The translations under genes and the position numbers were made by a program. Positions 25,102 to 33,991 of a stretch of 64,000 bases of DNA are shown here, piece after piece. The notes beneath the pieces are model-generated. The model was not told the DNA's origin, did not search any database, and worked only from the letters and a program-made list of their open reading frames with translations. Origin of the DNA: Nocardioides albus (GTDB lineage: Bacteria; Actinomycetota; Actinomycetes; Propionibacteriales; Nocardioidaceae); the NCBI RefSeq assembly GCF_014648255.1, contig NZ_BMQT01000010.1, positions 124,001-188,000 of the forward strand, read 5' to 3'. Each line of letters begins with the position of its first letter. Position 1 is the stretch's first letter.

Positions 25102-28100
25102 CTAGCGGAAGTCGCGGGAGCGGTGGCGGGAGGCGATGGCTCGGGCGGCCTCGGGGTGGATCTCCTCGAGCGGGGCGAGGCGGTCGGCTACCAGGTTGGT
25201 CACCCCGTCGTTGCGCTCGAGGATGCCGCGGATGAGCATGACAGAGGCGGAGACGGCGATCTTTCGGTGCTTCTTCCACAAGCCGGCAGAGCAGACGACG
25301 TTGAGCATGCCGGTCTCGTCCTCGAGGTTGATGAAGGTGACTCCGCCCGCGGTGCCCGGGCGCTGGCGGTGGGTGACCAGGCCGGCGACGGTGATGCGGC
25401 GCCCGGAGTCGTACGTGGGGAGGTCGCCGATCTTCGGGAGCCCGGCCGCGGTCAGCCCGGGCCGGAGGTGGGCGAAGGGGTGGCTGCCGGGGGTCACGCC
25501 GGTCGCCCACAGGTCGGCGAGGGTCTCCTCGACCGGGTCGAGGTCGGGCAGCTCGGGTGTCTCGGCGGTGAACCGGACCCCTTCGAGCTGGTTCTCGCTC
25601 TCGGTCCAGCCGGCCTGCCACAGCGCCTGACGCCGGCTCGATGTGAACACCTGCAAACATCCCGCGGTGGCCAGCGCCTCGAGCTGGGCCCGCTCCAGAC
25701 CGGCGCGTCTCGACAGATCCAGGGAGTCCTTGAACGGTGCCTCGGTCCGGGCCTTCACGATCCGCTCGGCGACGTCCTTTCCGATGCCGCGTACGGAGTC
25801 CAGACCCAGCCGCACCGCGATGTTGCCGTCACGCCGGTGCTCCGGGGTGGGATCGGGAGTGCCCGGCACCCAGTCGGTCTGGGACCCATCGTGCAGACAG
25901 CTGTCCTGACCTGTCACCGGGACATTTGCGCCGAATCGACCATCCTCAGCGAGACATTCGCGCCGACTCGGCGGGGATTCTTGGGACATTTGCGCCGACT
26001 CGGCGGTCAGGGGCTCCAGGTCGGCAGCGGCCCCGGAGAGGAGGAGGTCGGGGCGGCGTACCTCCACTCCGTGGCGGCGGGCGTCCTGGGTCAGCGACTG
26101 CGGGGAGTAGAAGCCCATCGGCTGGGCGCGGAGCAGACCGGCCAGGAACGCGGCCGGGTAGTGGAGCTTGAACCACGACGAGGCGTAGACGAGCTTGGCG
26201 AAGCTCAGCGCATGGGACTCGGCGAAGCCGAAGTTCGCGAAGGAGAGGATCTGGGTGTAGACCGCCTGGGCGGTCTCCGCGGCCATGCCCTTGGCGCGCA
26301 TGCCCCGGTAGAGCTTCTCCTTGAGCGAGTCGATGCGCTCGACGCCGCGCTTGGAGCCCATCGCGCGGCGCAGCAGGTCGGCGTCGTCGTGCGAGAAGTC
26401 GCCTAGCACCCGGCCCATCTCCATGAGCTGCTCCTGGAACAGCGGCACCCCGCGCGTCCGCTCCAGCACCGGGATCAGCAGCTCGTGGGCATAGCTGGCC
26501 TCCTCGCGCCCGGTGGCCCGACGTACGTAGGGATGGACCGCTCCGCCCTGCACCGGCCCCGGCCGGATCAGCGCGATCTCGATGGCCAGGTCGTAGAAAC
26601 ACCGCGGCTGCAGGCGCGGCAGGGTGCCGATCTGGGCGCGCGACTCGACCTGGAAGACCCCGATCGAGTCGGCCCGGCAGAGCATGTCGTAGACCGCCGG
26701 CTCCTCCTTGGGGATGGTCGCCAGGGTCCACTCCTCCCCCAGATGCTCGAGCGCCAAGTGCATCATGTGGTCGAGCGCCGCCAGCATCCCCAGCCCGAGC
26801 AGGTCGAACTTCACCAGCCCCATGTATTCGGCGGCGTCCTTGTCCCACTGGATCACGGTGCGCTTCTCCATGCGGGCGCGCTCGATGGGTACGACCTCGC
26901 CGATCGGCTCCTCGGTGAGCACCATGCCGCCGGAGTGGATGCCGAGATGGCGCGGGGTCCCGTGGATCTCCTCGGCCAGCGCCAGGACCGGCGCGGGGAT
27001 GCCGACGTCGTCGGGGGCCTCGACGCGCGAGTAGCCGAGGTGCTTGGACCAGGCGTCCTGCTGGCCTGGGCTGTGGCCGAGCGCCTTGGCTGCGTCCCGG
27101 ACCGCCATCTTCGGCCGGTAGCCGACGATGTTCGCGACCTGTGCGGCGTTGCGGCGGCCGTAGGTGTCGTAGACCCACTGGATCACCGTCTCGCGCTTGT
27201 CGGAGTCGAAGTCGACGTCGATGTCCGGCTCCTCCTCCCGGTGCTCGGAGATGAACCGCTCGAACGGCAGCTTGTAGAAGACCGGGTCGATCGCGGTGAT
27301 CCCGAGCGCGTAGCAGACCGCGGATGCGGCCGCCGACCCTCGCCCTTGGCAGAGGATTTTCTCCTTCCGCGCGAACTCGACGATGTCGTGCACGATCACG
27401 AAGTAACCCGGGAAGTCCTTGCGCTCGATGACGTCGAGCTCGTGCTCCACGCGCTCGCGGGCCTTCTCGACGAACTCCGGGTCGGCGGCATTCGCCTTCG
27501 CATAGCGCTCCGCGAAACCACGCTCGGTCAGGAAACGCAGCCGGCTCGCGGCCGGCTCGCCCTCGGGGATCCCGCGCTTGGGCAGCTTCGGGGTTGCCTT
27601 GCGCAGGTCGAAGGCGCACTCGTCGGCGATCTCGACGCTGCGTGCCACCGCGCCCGGGTAGCGCCGGAAGAGCTGGTCCATCTCCTCCCCCGACCTGACG
27701 TACGCCGCCGGCCCGGCCGGGAGCCAGCCGGCGATGTCGCTCAGGGTGCGCCGCGCGCGGACCGCCGCGAGCGCGTCGGCCACCCGGTGCCGGTCGGGGG
27801 TGGCGTAGTGGACGTTGTTGGTGGCGACCATGGGCAGACCGGCCTCGCGGGCGATCCCGGCGAGCAGGTCGTTGTCATAGGAGTCGGTCGGATGACCGCG
27901 GTCCGTCAGCTCGACGACGACGTTCTCCCTCCCGAAGCGATCGACGAGCTCTTGCAGCCCCCTGGCCGCGGCGATCGGGCCGGTGCCGGCGAGCGCCTGG
28001 CGGACTTCGCCCTTGCGGCAGCCGGTCAGGATCAGCCAGTTGCCGGCGCGAGCCCGGTCGGCGAGCTCATCGAGGTCGTAGGCCGGCCGCCCCTTCTCAT

Positions 28101-28593
28101 CGCCACGCAGCTGCGCCTCGGTGATCGCCCCTGCCAGCTGCCGGTAACCCTCGACGTTCCTGGCGAGCACCAGCAGATGGCTGCCCTCCGGGTCGGCGAC
28201 CCCGTTCTGCGGCTTGGTCAGGCCCAGGGACAGCTCGGCGCCGTAGATGGTCCGCAACCGTCCCGGCTCCGTCAGCTTCTGCGCCGCCTCCGCTAGGGCA
28301 GGAGCCCCGTAGAACCCGTCGTGGTCGGTGATCGCGATCCCGTGCAGCCCCTGCCGGATCGCCTCGGCGACCAGCGCCGAGGGCGAGCTCGCTCCGTCGA
28401 GGAAGGAGAAGTCGGAGTGGGCGTGGAGCTCGGCGTACGGCACCACCGGGCCTTCCGGCCCACGGACCTCCTCCTCGGTCAGCCGCTTCTTGCGCCGGGA
28501 GATCGGCGCGTCACCATAGGGGTCCTTCGGCGGGCGGCCGGACAACCGCCGCTCCAGCTCTTTCCACGGGATCTCGGGGTTGTTCCAGCCCAT
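25102..28593 (-). CDS. dnaE2: error-prone DNA polymerase DnaE2
   Basis: A C-family polymerase of 1163 residues, the catalytic subunit of the SOS mutasome. It begins with a PHP domain (YAELHAHSDFSFLDGASSP) followed by the alpha-subunit palm with EEPDIDVDFDSDKRE and the fingers, and a C-terminal OB-type domain. It follows imuB by 14 bp. The stretch coding for about residues 860-900 contains a tandem DNA repeat (25919-26006) that adds non-conserved sequence ahead of VRLGLDSVRGIG, yet the frame stays open. It works with ImuB and ImuA' in damage-induced mutagenesis. Confidence 0.95.
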   Translation of the reverse strand: MGWNNPEIPWKELERRLSGRPPKDPYGDAPISRRKKRLTEEEVRGPEGPVVPYAELHAHSDFSFLDGASSPSALVAEAIRQGLHGIAITDHDGFYGAPALAEAAQKLTEPGRLRTIYGAELSLGLTKPQNGVADPEGSHLLVLARNVEGYRQLAGAITEAQLRGDEKGRPAYDLDELADRARAGNWLILTGCRKGEVRQALAGTGPIAAARGLQELVDRFGRENVVVELTDRGHPTDSYDNDLLAGIAREAGLPMVATNNVHYATPDRHRVADALAAVRARRTLSDIAGWLPAGPAAYVRSGEEMDQLFRRYPGAVARSVEIADECAFDLRKATPKLPKRGIPEGEPAASRLRFLTERGFAERYAKANAADPEFVEKARERVEHELDVIERKDFPGYFVIVHDIVEFARKEKILCQGRGSAAASAVCYALGITAIDPVFYKLPFERFISEHREEEPDIDVDFDSDKRETVIQWVYDTYGRRNAAQVANIVGYRPKMAVRDAAKALGHSPGQQDAWSKHLGYSRVEAPDDVGIPAPVLALAEEIHGTPRHLGIHSGGMVLTEEPIGEVVPIERARMEKRTVIQWDKDAAEYMGLVKFDLLGLGMLAALDHMMHLALEHLGEEWTLATIPKEEPAVYDMLCRADSIGVFQVESRAQIGTLPRLQPRCFYDLAIEIALIRPGPVQGGAVHPYVRRATGREEASYAHELLIPVLERTRGVPLFQEQLMEMGRVLGDFSHDDADLLRRAMGSKRGVERIDSLKEKLYRGMRAKGMAAETAQAVYTQILSFANFGFAESHALSFAKLVYASSWFKLHYPAAFLAGLLRAQPMGFYSPQSLTQDARRHGVEVRRPDLLLSGAAADLEPLTAESAQMSQESPPSRRECLAEDGRFGANVPVTGQDSCLHDGSQTDWVPGTPDPTPEHRRDGNIAVRLGLDSVRGIGKDVAERIVKARTEAPFKDSLDLSRRAGLERAQLEALATAGCLQVFTSSRRQALWQAGWTESENQLEGVRFTAETPELPDLDPVEETLADLWATGVTPGSHPFAHLRPGLTAAGLPKIGDLPTYDSGRRITVAGLVTHRQRPGTAGGVTFINLEDETGMLNVVCSAGLWKKHRKIAVSASVMLIRGILERNDGVTNLVADRLAPLEEIHPEAARAIASRHRSRDFR
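25919..26006. repeat. 32-bp-period tandem repeat inside dnaE2
   Basis: Three related units begin at 25919, 25951 and 25983, exactly 32 bp apart: GGGACATTTGCGCCGAATCG, GAGACATTCGCGCCGACTCG and GGGACATTTGCGCCGACTCG. Each full unit ends in CGCCGACTCGGCG, a small palindrome. The insert lies within the dnaE2 coding region and its total length keeps the frame. The CGAGAC core echoes the 21-bp intergenic arrays, although the period differs. Confidence 0.8.
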
Positions 28594-28607
28594 CGGTCGA
28601 AGCCCCG

Positions 28608-30140
28608 TCAGTCATAGCTGGCTTCGGTGAGCCAGTGGTCGGTGTCGAAGGTGGCCAGCCAGGCGCGGCCGTCGACCCCGACGAGCTGGAAGCGGGCCAC
28701 CCGCCGACCGCCGTCGGGCTCCCACCACGCCTCGGTGACCGGCCACGGACCGGCCCAGGAGGCGATCCGTTGCCAGGGTTGGCCGGCCGCGGGCCGGTAG
28801 CGGGCGGGGTCGGCGGAGACGCCGCCACGTGGGAGCACCAGGACCTGCCGCCCGGCCTGGTCGCAGACCTCCGCCGGCCACGGCTCGGCCAGGACCCGGG
28901 CAGGCGCCGGCGGCGGGATCGAGCCCGGCCAGGGCAGCGCGCGGTCGCGGAGGGTGCTGGGGCGGTCGCCCCAGGGGACGTACGCCTGCCGGTCGCGTGG
29001 CGTCCGGCCGCCCTGAAGCATCGGGGCGACGACGGCCTCGTGGCCGAGCAGACCCTGGACCCGGGCGATGCCGCGATCGACGCGCTCGTTCGTGCCGCCC
29101 CAGAGACCGTCGGCGTGGACCGCTTCGGAGACCGCGACCTCGGGGACGAACCGGACCTCGGTCACCGCTCCCCCGCCCCTGCGCGCGACCCCGGCCAGCT
29201 GCCAGTGCAGCCGGTCGATGAGATCGACGGAGGAGAACCACCGCGGATGCGCCCAGGTGCGTACCGAGTCCGGGACATCCTCCATGGCGACCTCGATCCG
29301 CACCTCGGTGCAGACCTCCTGCCGCGTCGCCAGGCCCTTCACGAACCCCTCGGCCGCCTGCCGGGCCGAGAAGCAGACCGCCTCGGCGGAGTCGAGCGGC
29401 GGCTCGAAGGCCGCCTCGGTGGCGAGCTCGGGAGGTGGGGTACGCCCGCTCACCGGCCGCGCTCCCTCGCCGTGGATCACCCGGCGGACCCACGCGGCCT
29501 GGGCACCGAAGCGCGCCTTGACGTCGGCGCCGGGCAGGTCGGCGAGGCCGCCGAGGGTGGTCAGGCCGAGTCGCTGCAGCAGGCTGACCGCGTCCGCGTC
29601 CTCGAGGACGTGGACCGGCAGCGCACGCAGGAACCCGGCGGAGCCTCCCGCCGGCACCGCGTACGTCTCCTGCAGCCCGGCGCTGCGCGCAGCCTGCTCG
29701 GCGGTGAAGAGCTCGTCGGCGATGCCGATTCGTACGTCCCAGATCCCGAGCCCGACGACGCACTCGGCGATCGCCGCGCCCGCCTCTGCCTCGCCGCCGT
29801 AGAACCGTGCCGGCGAGCGCAGCGCGACCAGGCCGGGACGCAGCGGCATGACACCGGGACGCAGCTCCTCCAGGCGCACCAGCACCTCCTCGAACACCCG
29901 CGCGTCGCGAGCGTCATCGGCGGCGAGCACCTGCACCTCGGGGCAGCGCGACTGCGCGTCGCGGCGCCGCATCCCACGCTTGATCCCGAACTCCCGTGCC
30001 GCCTGGTTGGAGGCCTGGACCCGGTTCTGCGCGAAGACCGCCGCCGGCAGATGCCGCGGCAGCCCCTGGTCACCCAGCGCCGCGGCGACCGGCCAGTCGG
30101 CGCACCAGACCACCAGCGTACGACTCGTCGTCCCCTTCAT
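28608..30140 (-). CDS. imuB: ImuB, inactive Y-family mutasome subunit
   Basis: ImuB is a Y-family polymerase homologue without activity that bridges DnaE2, ImuA' and the sliding clamp. In the 510-residue protein the first active-site strand reads VVWCADWPVA, lacking the usual D-x-D, and the S-I-D-E pair of active enzymes is missing. A GLWGG (about residues 345-349) stands where the clamp-binding Q-L-P-L-W-G of mycobacterial ImuB lies, but the leading glutamine is gone. Its start overlaps the ImuA' stop by 4 bp (ATGA) and dnaE2 follows. Confidence 0.92.
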   Translation of the reverse strand: MKGTTSRTLVVWCADWPVAAALGDQGLPRHLPAAVFAQNRVQASNQAAREFGIKRGMRRRDAQSRCPEVQVLAADDARDARVFEEVLVRLEELRPGVMPLRPGLVALRSPARFYGGEAEAGAAIAECVVGLGIWDVRIGIADELFTAEQAARSAGLQETYAVPAGGSAGFLRALPVHVLEDADAVSLLQRLGLTTLGGLADLPGADVKARFGAQAAWVRRVIHGEGARPVSGRTPPPELATEAAFEPPLDSAEAVCFSARQAAEGFVKGLATRQEVCTEVRIEVAMEDVPDSVRTWAHPRWFSSVDLIDRLHWQLAGVARRGGGAVTEVRFVPEVAVSEAVHADGLWGGTNERVDRGIARVQGLLGHEAVVAPMLQGGRTPRDRQAYVPWGDRPSTLRDRALPWPGSIPPPAPARVLAEPWPAEVCDQAGRQVLVLPRGGVSADPARYRPAAGQPWQRIASWAGPWPVTEAWWEPDGGRRVARFQLVGVDGRAWLATFDTDHWLTEASYD

Positions 30141-30826
30141 GCCGACTCCTGTTTCCGCAGGTCAGCAATGCTTGTGACCGGATCGAGAACCCGTCGCATG
30201 CCGCCGTCCTCGGCGGGGAACCAGAGCGCCGTACGCCGCGGCGGAGCCGCCCCGCGCACCGCCTCGACCACCATCCTTCTCGCCCGGAGATGGCCGTCGC
30301 CGTTGCCCAGCCCGACCCAGCGCGGCTCGGTCGCCCGCAGCCGTACGTCTGCTCTCGGCCACTCCCCCAGCGCGACCAGCGCGGCGCCGCGGGTGCGCAG
30401 CCGGGCACCGATCTTCTCGGCGACGCCCGGGTTCACCCGACCGGTCGGCCGGACCAGCACCAGCGTGACCACGTCGACCAGCGCCGCGGTCGCCTCCAGC
30501 CAGGAGTCCTTGGGGCGCGGCACCAGGATGGTCCGCTCCAGATCGACCCCGGCCTCGGCCGCCGCCTCGGCGCCGAAGTCCTCGACCCCGACGACGGCGG
30601 TCCACTCCCCGGCCGCCGACGGACCGGCCAGCAGCAGCATCGCCAGCGAGAGCGAGTCGGCCGCGTACGTCCCGCCGGCCCGCAGCTGCACCACCCCACC
30701 GAGCGCCTCGTGCGTAGGCAGCTCCGCGCCGATGCCCGGCTTCTGCTCCAGCCGTCGCACCTTCGACCGAAGCTGCTCGATCTGAGCCAGCTTCTGGTGT
30801 CGCTCAATCCCCGCTACTGCTCCCAC
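30137..30826 (-). CDS. imuA': ImuA' RecA-like mutasome protein
   Basis: A 229-residue RecA-fold protein that in mycobacteria interacts with RecA and ImuB in SOS mutagenesis. It starts with a probable coiled region (KLAQIEQLRSKVRRLEQ) and has no obvious Walker A. The GTG at 30826 starts 11 bp from the LexA box, and a GATACT hexamer a few bases upstream would put the transcription start at or next to the GTG, giving a leaderless message. First gene of imuA'-imuB-dnaE2. Confidence 0.88.
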   Translation of the reverse strand: MGAVAGIERHQKLAQIEQLRSKVRRLEQKPGIGAELPTHEALGGVVQLRAGGTYAADSLSLAMLLLAGPSAAGEWTAVVGVEDFGAEAAAEAGVDLERTILVPRPKDSWLEATAALVDVVTLVLVRPTGRVNPGVAEKIGARLRTRGAALVALGEWPRADVRLRATEPRWVGLGNGDGHLRARRMVVEAVRGAAPPRRTALWFPAEDGGMRRVLDPVTSIADLRKQESA

Positions 30827-30832
30827 TCAACG

Positions 30833-30852
30833 AGTATCGAACATTTGTTCGA
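30833..30852 (-). promoter_or_regulatory. LexA/SOS box and -10 of the imu operon
   Basis: TCGAACATTTGTTCGA (30837-30852) is a perfect match to the mycobacterial SOS consensus TCGAAC-N4-GTTCGA. On the minus strand it overlaps the first bases of GATACT (30838-30833), a -10 box, with the GTG start 6 bp further. A TTGCTC lies 17 bp upstream of the -10 as a weak -35. LexA bound here would block imuA'-imuB-dnaE2 until DNA damage. Confidence 0.92.
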
Positions 30853-30863
30853 ACAGAGCAAGG

Positions 30864-30975
30864 TTGAGACGTCACTCCCGCTGGCCGAGGCGTCAGTCAC
30901 GTCGGCCGAGTGGGCACCTCATTGCCAACTCGGCCGACGTACGTGACGCCTCGGCCGACGCTAGTGACGCCTCGG
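30864..30975. repeat. 21-bp repeat array 3 (GACGTCA-core family)
   Basis: Left units 30864-30884 and 30885-30905 (last: CCGAGGCGTCAGTCACGTCGG), a 28-bp centre 30906-30933, and right units 30934-30954 and 30955-30975 (CCGACGTACGTGACGCCTCGG). The centre pairs CCGAGTGGGCA with TGCCAACTCGG, 10 of 11 bases. It lies 11 bp from the serine hydrolase stop and 12 bp upstream of the SOS box, so it also forms the far upstream region of imuA'. Confidence 0.87.
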
Positions 30976-30986
30976 CAAGGGTGGGG

Positions 30987-32750
30987 TCAACCCCGGAGCG
31001 CGGAGGCGAGGTAGGCGAGGCGGGGGTGGTCGACGGTGGGGAAGGCGGTGACCTCCACCGTCTTGGCCACCGCGATCTTCCAGTACGTCGCGCCGGCCAC
31101 CACGAGGAAGTCGGCCTTGGACGAACCGTCACCGGACAGCGGCGTGGTGATCAGCTCGGGCTCGCCGAAGGCACGCATCGCAGCGATGACCGAGGAGTCC
31201 TCCTCGAGGGCGGCGCGGCCAGCGGCCAAGACGCCTTCGTGGGCGTCGGGGACGGCGCTGATACGCAGGGTCTGGATGCGCGGCTCGGCCTCGGGCGAGA
31301 GCATGACCTCGATGTCGTAGCGGCCCTTCTCGGCCGGCACCACGGCCAGCGCGACGCCCATGCCCCGGGAGAAGTAGCCGTAGGGCGCGCCGCCGAGCGG
31401 CAGCCCGACCTTCGCCCGTGCCTGGGTGATCTGGACGCGACGAGCGGCGTCGGGCGCGTCGAGCTCGACGTTGTCGGCGAACAGCGACGGCAGCGCGAAG
31501 GCCTCGGCGCCCGCCGGGTCGAAGGTACGCAGCCGCTCGACCGCGCTCTCCAGCGCCGAGTCGAGCCGTGGCCGCAGGCCCTTGACCGCCGCCGAGAACC
31601 GATGCGTACCGCCACCGGCGAGCGCGTCCGAAACCAGCGATCGCAACGCAGTCATCGCGGTCGGGTAACCACCGGCATACGTGCTGTTCGAGAGCGTGAT
31701 CACGCCCAGCCCCGTCGCCGGGTGCCAGACCATCCGCGAGCCGTAGCCGGGGTAGCCGCCGGAGTGGTGGACGAACTGCCCGAGCCGGCTGTCGTGGTCG
31801 ACCATCAGGCCGTAGCCGTAGCCAGCAGCGACCGCTCCGACTCCCACCTCACCGCCGGAGAAACCCAGCGAGGCAGACACCGAGCCGAACCGGTGCAGCT
31901 GCTGCATCTCCCGCCGCGACGCCTTCGACAGCGGATGCCCGTCGGCGGCCGAGGAGAAGGCGCCCAGGAACCCACCGACCCAGCGCGCCAGGTCGGCGAC
32001 CGAGGAGTGCAGCCCACCCATCGCCGCGAACGACCCGGACGGCACCGGCGCCGTCGGAGCCCACGTCGGCGGACCCTCGAGCCGGTCGCCGGCCCAGGCC
32101 GGATGCAGCGGCGGGACGTGTCCCGGCACCCGGTTCGGCACCGCGTCAGGCGAATAGGCCGAGGAGGTCATCCCCAGCGGCGCCAGCAGCTCGTGCTCGA
32201 CGAAGTCCCGGTTGGCCCCCTCGGGAGAGGAACCACCGACGACGTTCTCGATCGCCCGCCCGAGCAGCGCATAGCCGAGGTTGGAGTACTCGAACCCGAC
32301 CCCCGGCTCCCGCCCGGTCGAGAAGCCCCCGTCGAGGAACGTCCCGAAGGCGTCGTAGGACAACGACTCCTGCCGGTCGCCCCATGGGTCGTCGGTCGGC
32401 AGCCCGGCCGACATCGAGAGCAGCAGCCGCAGCGTCACAGCGGGCGAGTCGGCGGAGTAGGGCGCCTGGTCGACGAGCTCGGGCACGTATTGCGCGATCG
32501 CCTCGTCCAGGTCGACCAGCCCGCGGTCGCGCAGCAGCAGCACCGCGGCCGCCGTGAACGACTTCGACATCGACGCGATCCGGAAGACGCTCTCGGCCGT
32601 CGGCGCCGGACCACCCTCGGTCGTCGCTCCGAACGCACCGGAGTGGAGCAGCTCAGAGCCGCGTACGACCCCATAGGCCAGCCCCGGAGTCAGGTTCTCC
32701 TCGAAGCGTCGAGAGAAGAGCTCGTCGACGACGGAGGTGTTCAGGCTCAT
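30987..32750 (-). CDS. class C beta-lactamase-like serine hydrolase
   Basis: A 587-residue serine hydrolase of the penicillin-binding/class C beta-lactamase superfamily. Catalytic S60-M-S-K63, Y155-S-N157 and HSGG further on (in place of K-T-G) are visible. The second half of about 200 residues is an extra domain not typical of simple beta-lactamases. No signal peptide is visible, so it is probably cytoplasmic; esterase or peptidase activity is as likely as beta-lactam cleavage. Its ATG overlaps the MFS stop (ATGA), making ArsR-MFS-hydrolase one operon. Confidence 0.85.
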   Translation of the reverse strand: MSLNTSVVDELFSRRFEENLTPGLAYGVVRGSELLHSGAFGATTEGGPAPTAESVFRIASMSKSFTAAAVLLLRDRGLVDLDEAIAQYVPELVDQAPYSADSPAVTLRLLLSMSAGLPTDDPWGDRQESLSYDAFGTFLDGGFSTGREPGVGFEYSNLGYALLGRAIENVVGGSSPEGANRDFVEHELLAPLGMTSSAYSPDAVPNRVPGHVPPLHPAWAGDRLEGPPTWAPTAPVPSGSFAAMGGLHSSVADLARWVGGFLGAFSSAADGHPLSKASRREMQQLHRFGSVSASLGFSGGEVGVGAVAAGYGYGLMVDHDSRLGQFVHHSGGYPGYGSRMVWHPATGLGVITLSNSTYAGGYPTAMTALRSLVSDALAGGGTHRFSAAVKGLRPRLDSALESAVERLRTFDPAGAEAFALPSLFADNVELDAPDAARRVQITQARAKVGLPLGGAPYGYFSRGMGVALAVVPAEKGRYDIEVMLSPEAEPRIQTLRISAVPDAHEGVLAAGRAALEEDSSVIAAMRAFGEPELITTPLSGDGSSKADFLVVAGATYWKIAVAKTVEVTAFPTVDHPRLAYLASALRG

Positions 32751-33991
32751 ACAGGCGTTCCTTCGGTGGCAGGTTGCTCGACGCGTTGCAGCCTAGCCAC
32801 CGAAGGCACCGCAACCGTGGCAAGACAGATCAAGACGCAGAGCACGCCGCTCGCCAGGAACACCGGCTGCGCCCCGAAAAGCGCCCCCAGCGGCCCGTAC
32901 ATCAGCTGTCCGACCGGCATCGCGATGTAGGACCCGAGCATGTCGTAGGACCACGCCCGCGACTGCATCTCCTCGGGCACGTTCTCCATCATCGCCAGGT
33001 TCCAGCCGAGGCTGAAGATCTCGATCCCGGCGCCGGCGACGGCCATCACGATGATGAACGGCACGGTCTGCGGCCACAGCCCGAGGACGATGAACGGAAG
33101 CCCCATCAGCGTGACGCCGAGCATCCCGGCACGCAGCGGATACCGAAGCGTCATCCGCATCAGCACGAACGTCATGACCAGGAGGCCGATCGCCTGGGCC
33201 GAGCTGCCCAGGCCCCAGCCCTGGACCCCCAGAGAGGAGGACTTGGCGTACGCCGGACCCAGCACCTGCATCCCACCGGCCCACATCGTGTTGATCACCA
33301 TGAAGGCGAGCACGACGACCCACAGCCAGGTGGTGGAACGGACGTACGTCCACCCCTCGACCAGGTCGGTGAGGGCCGACGTCTTCGGACCGGTCTTGGC
33401 GCGGCGCGGGATCCGCACCGGCAGCAGGAAGATCGCAGCGAGGAGCCAGGTCAGCGCGTCGATCGCCAGCGCCCAGCCGGCGCCGACCCCGACGACCAGG
33501 ACGGCCGCGACCGATGGCCCCAGGATCGTCAGCGCGCCTCGCGACATCGACAGCAGCAGGTTGGCCGGCTGCAGGTCCTTCCTCGCGACCAACTGCGGCA
33601 CCATCCCCTGCATCGCCGGGTATGCCATCGCCGACATGGTGCCGTTGACCGCCTCGAGGACGATCAGCATCCAGATCTCGGCGTTGCCGGTGATGATCAG
33701 CCCGGCAGCCACTGCCTGGGTGAGCGCCGAGGACAGGTTCGAGATCTGCAGCACCAGTCGCCGCGGGAACCGGTCGGCGATCACGCCTCCGACCAGCAGG
33801 AAGATGACCATCGGGATCGTGTGCGCCGCCACGACCGCACCCAGCGCGGACGCCGAGTCGGTGACCTCCAGCACCGCGAAGGCCAGCGCGATGTGCGACA
33901 TCGAGGTGCCGGCGATGTTCACGAACCGCGACGCGAAGAACCAGCCGAAGTCGCGGTCCTTGAGGACGAAGAGGCTCTCCTTGATGCTCAT
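32747..33991 (-). CDS. MFS transporter
   Basis: A 414-residue major-facilitator permease with about 12 hydrophobic segments. A loop following helix 2 reads VIADRFPRR, matching the family G-x-x-x-D-R-x-G-R-R motif. It resembles the MFS_3/enterobactin-exporter-like group. It starts in the stop of the ArsR gene (ATGA). With its regulator and a hydrolase in the same operon, export of a toxic or signalling compound is plausible, but the substrate is unknown. Confidence 0.88.
   Translation of the reverse strand: MSIKESLFVLKDRDFGWFFASRFVNIAGTSMSHIALAFAVLEVTDSASALGAVVAAHTIPMVIFLLVGGVIADRFPRRLVLQISNLSSALTQAVAAGLIITGNAEIWMLIVLEAVNGTMSAMAYPAMQGMVPQLVARKDLQPANLLLSMSRGALTILGPSVAAVLVVGVGAGWALAIDALTWLLAAIFLLPVRIPRRAKTGPKTSALTDLVEGWTYVRSTTWLWVVVLAFMVINTMWAGGMQVLGPAYAKSSSLGVQGWGLGSSAQAIGLLVMTFVLMRMTLRYPLRAGMLGVTLMGLPFIVLGLWPQTVPFIIVMAVAGAGIEIFSLGWNLAMMENVPEEMQSRAWSYDMLGSYIAMPVGQLMYGPLGALFGAQPVFLASGVLCVLICLATVAVPSVARLQRVEQPATEGTPV

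Noticed and set aside
25919..26006. CRISPR or frameshift in dnaE2
   Set aside because: Only three units with short related gaps, and the reading frame is open across them, so it is an in-frame insert rather than a CRISPR or a broken gene.
28608..30140. Active Y-family DNA polymerase (DinB)
   Set aside because: The catalytic D-x-D and S-I-D-E residues are replaced, which is the mark of ImuB.
30987..32750. Secreted beta-lactamase
   Set aside because: No signal peptide is visible and the extra C-terminal domain and operon context fit a general serine hydrolase better.
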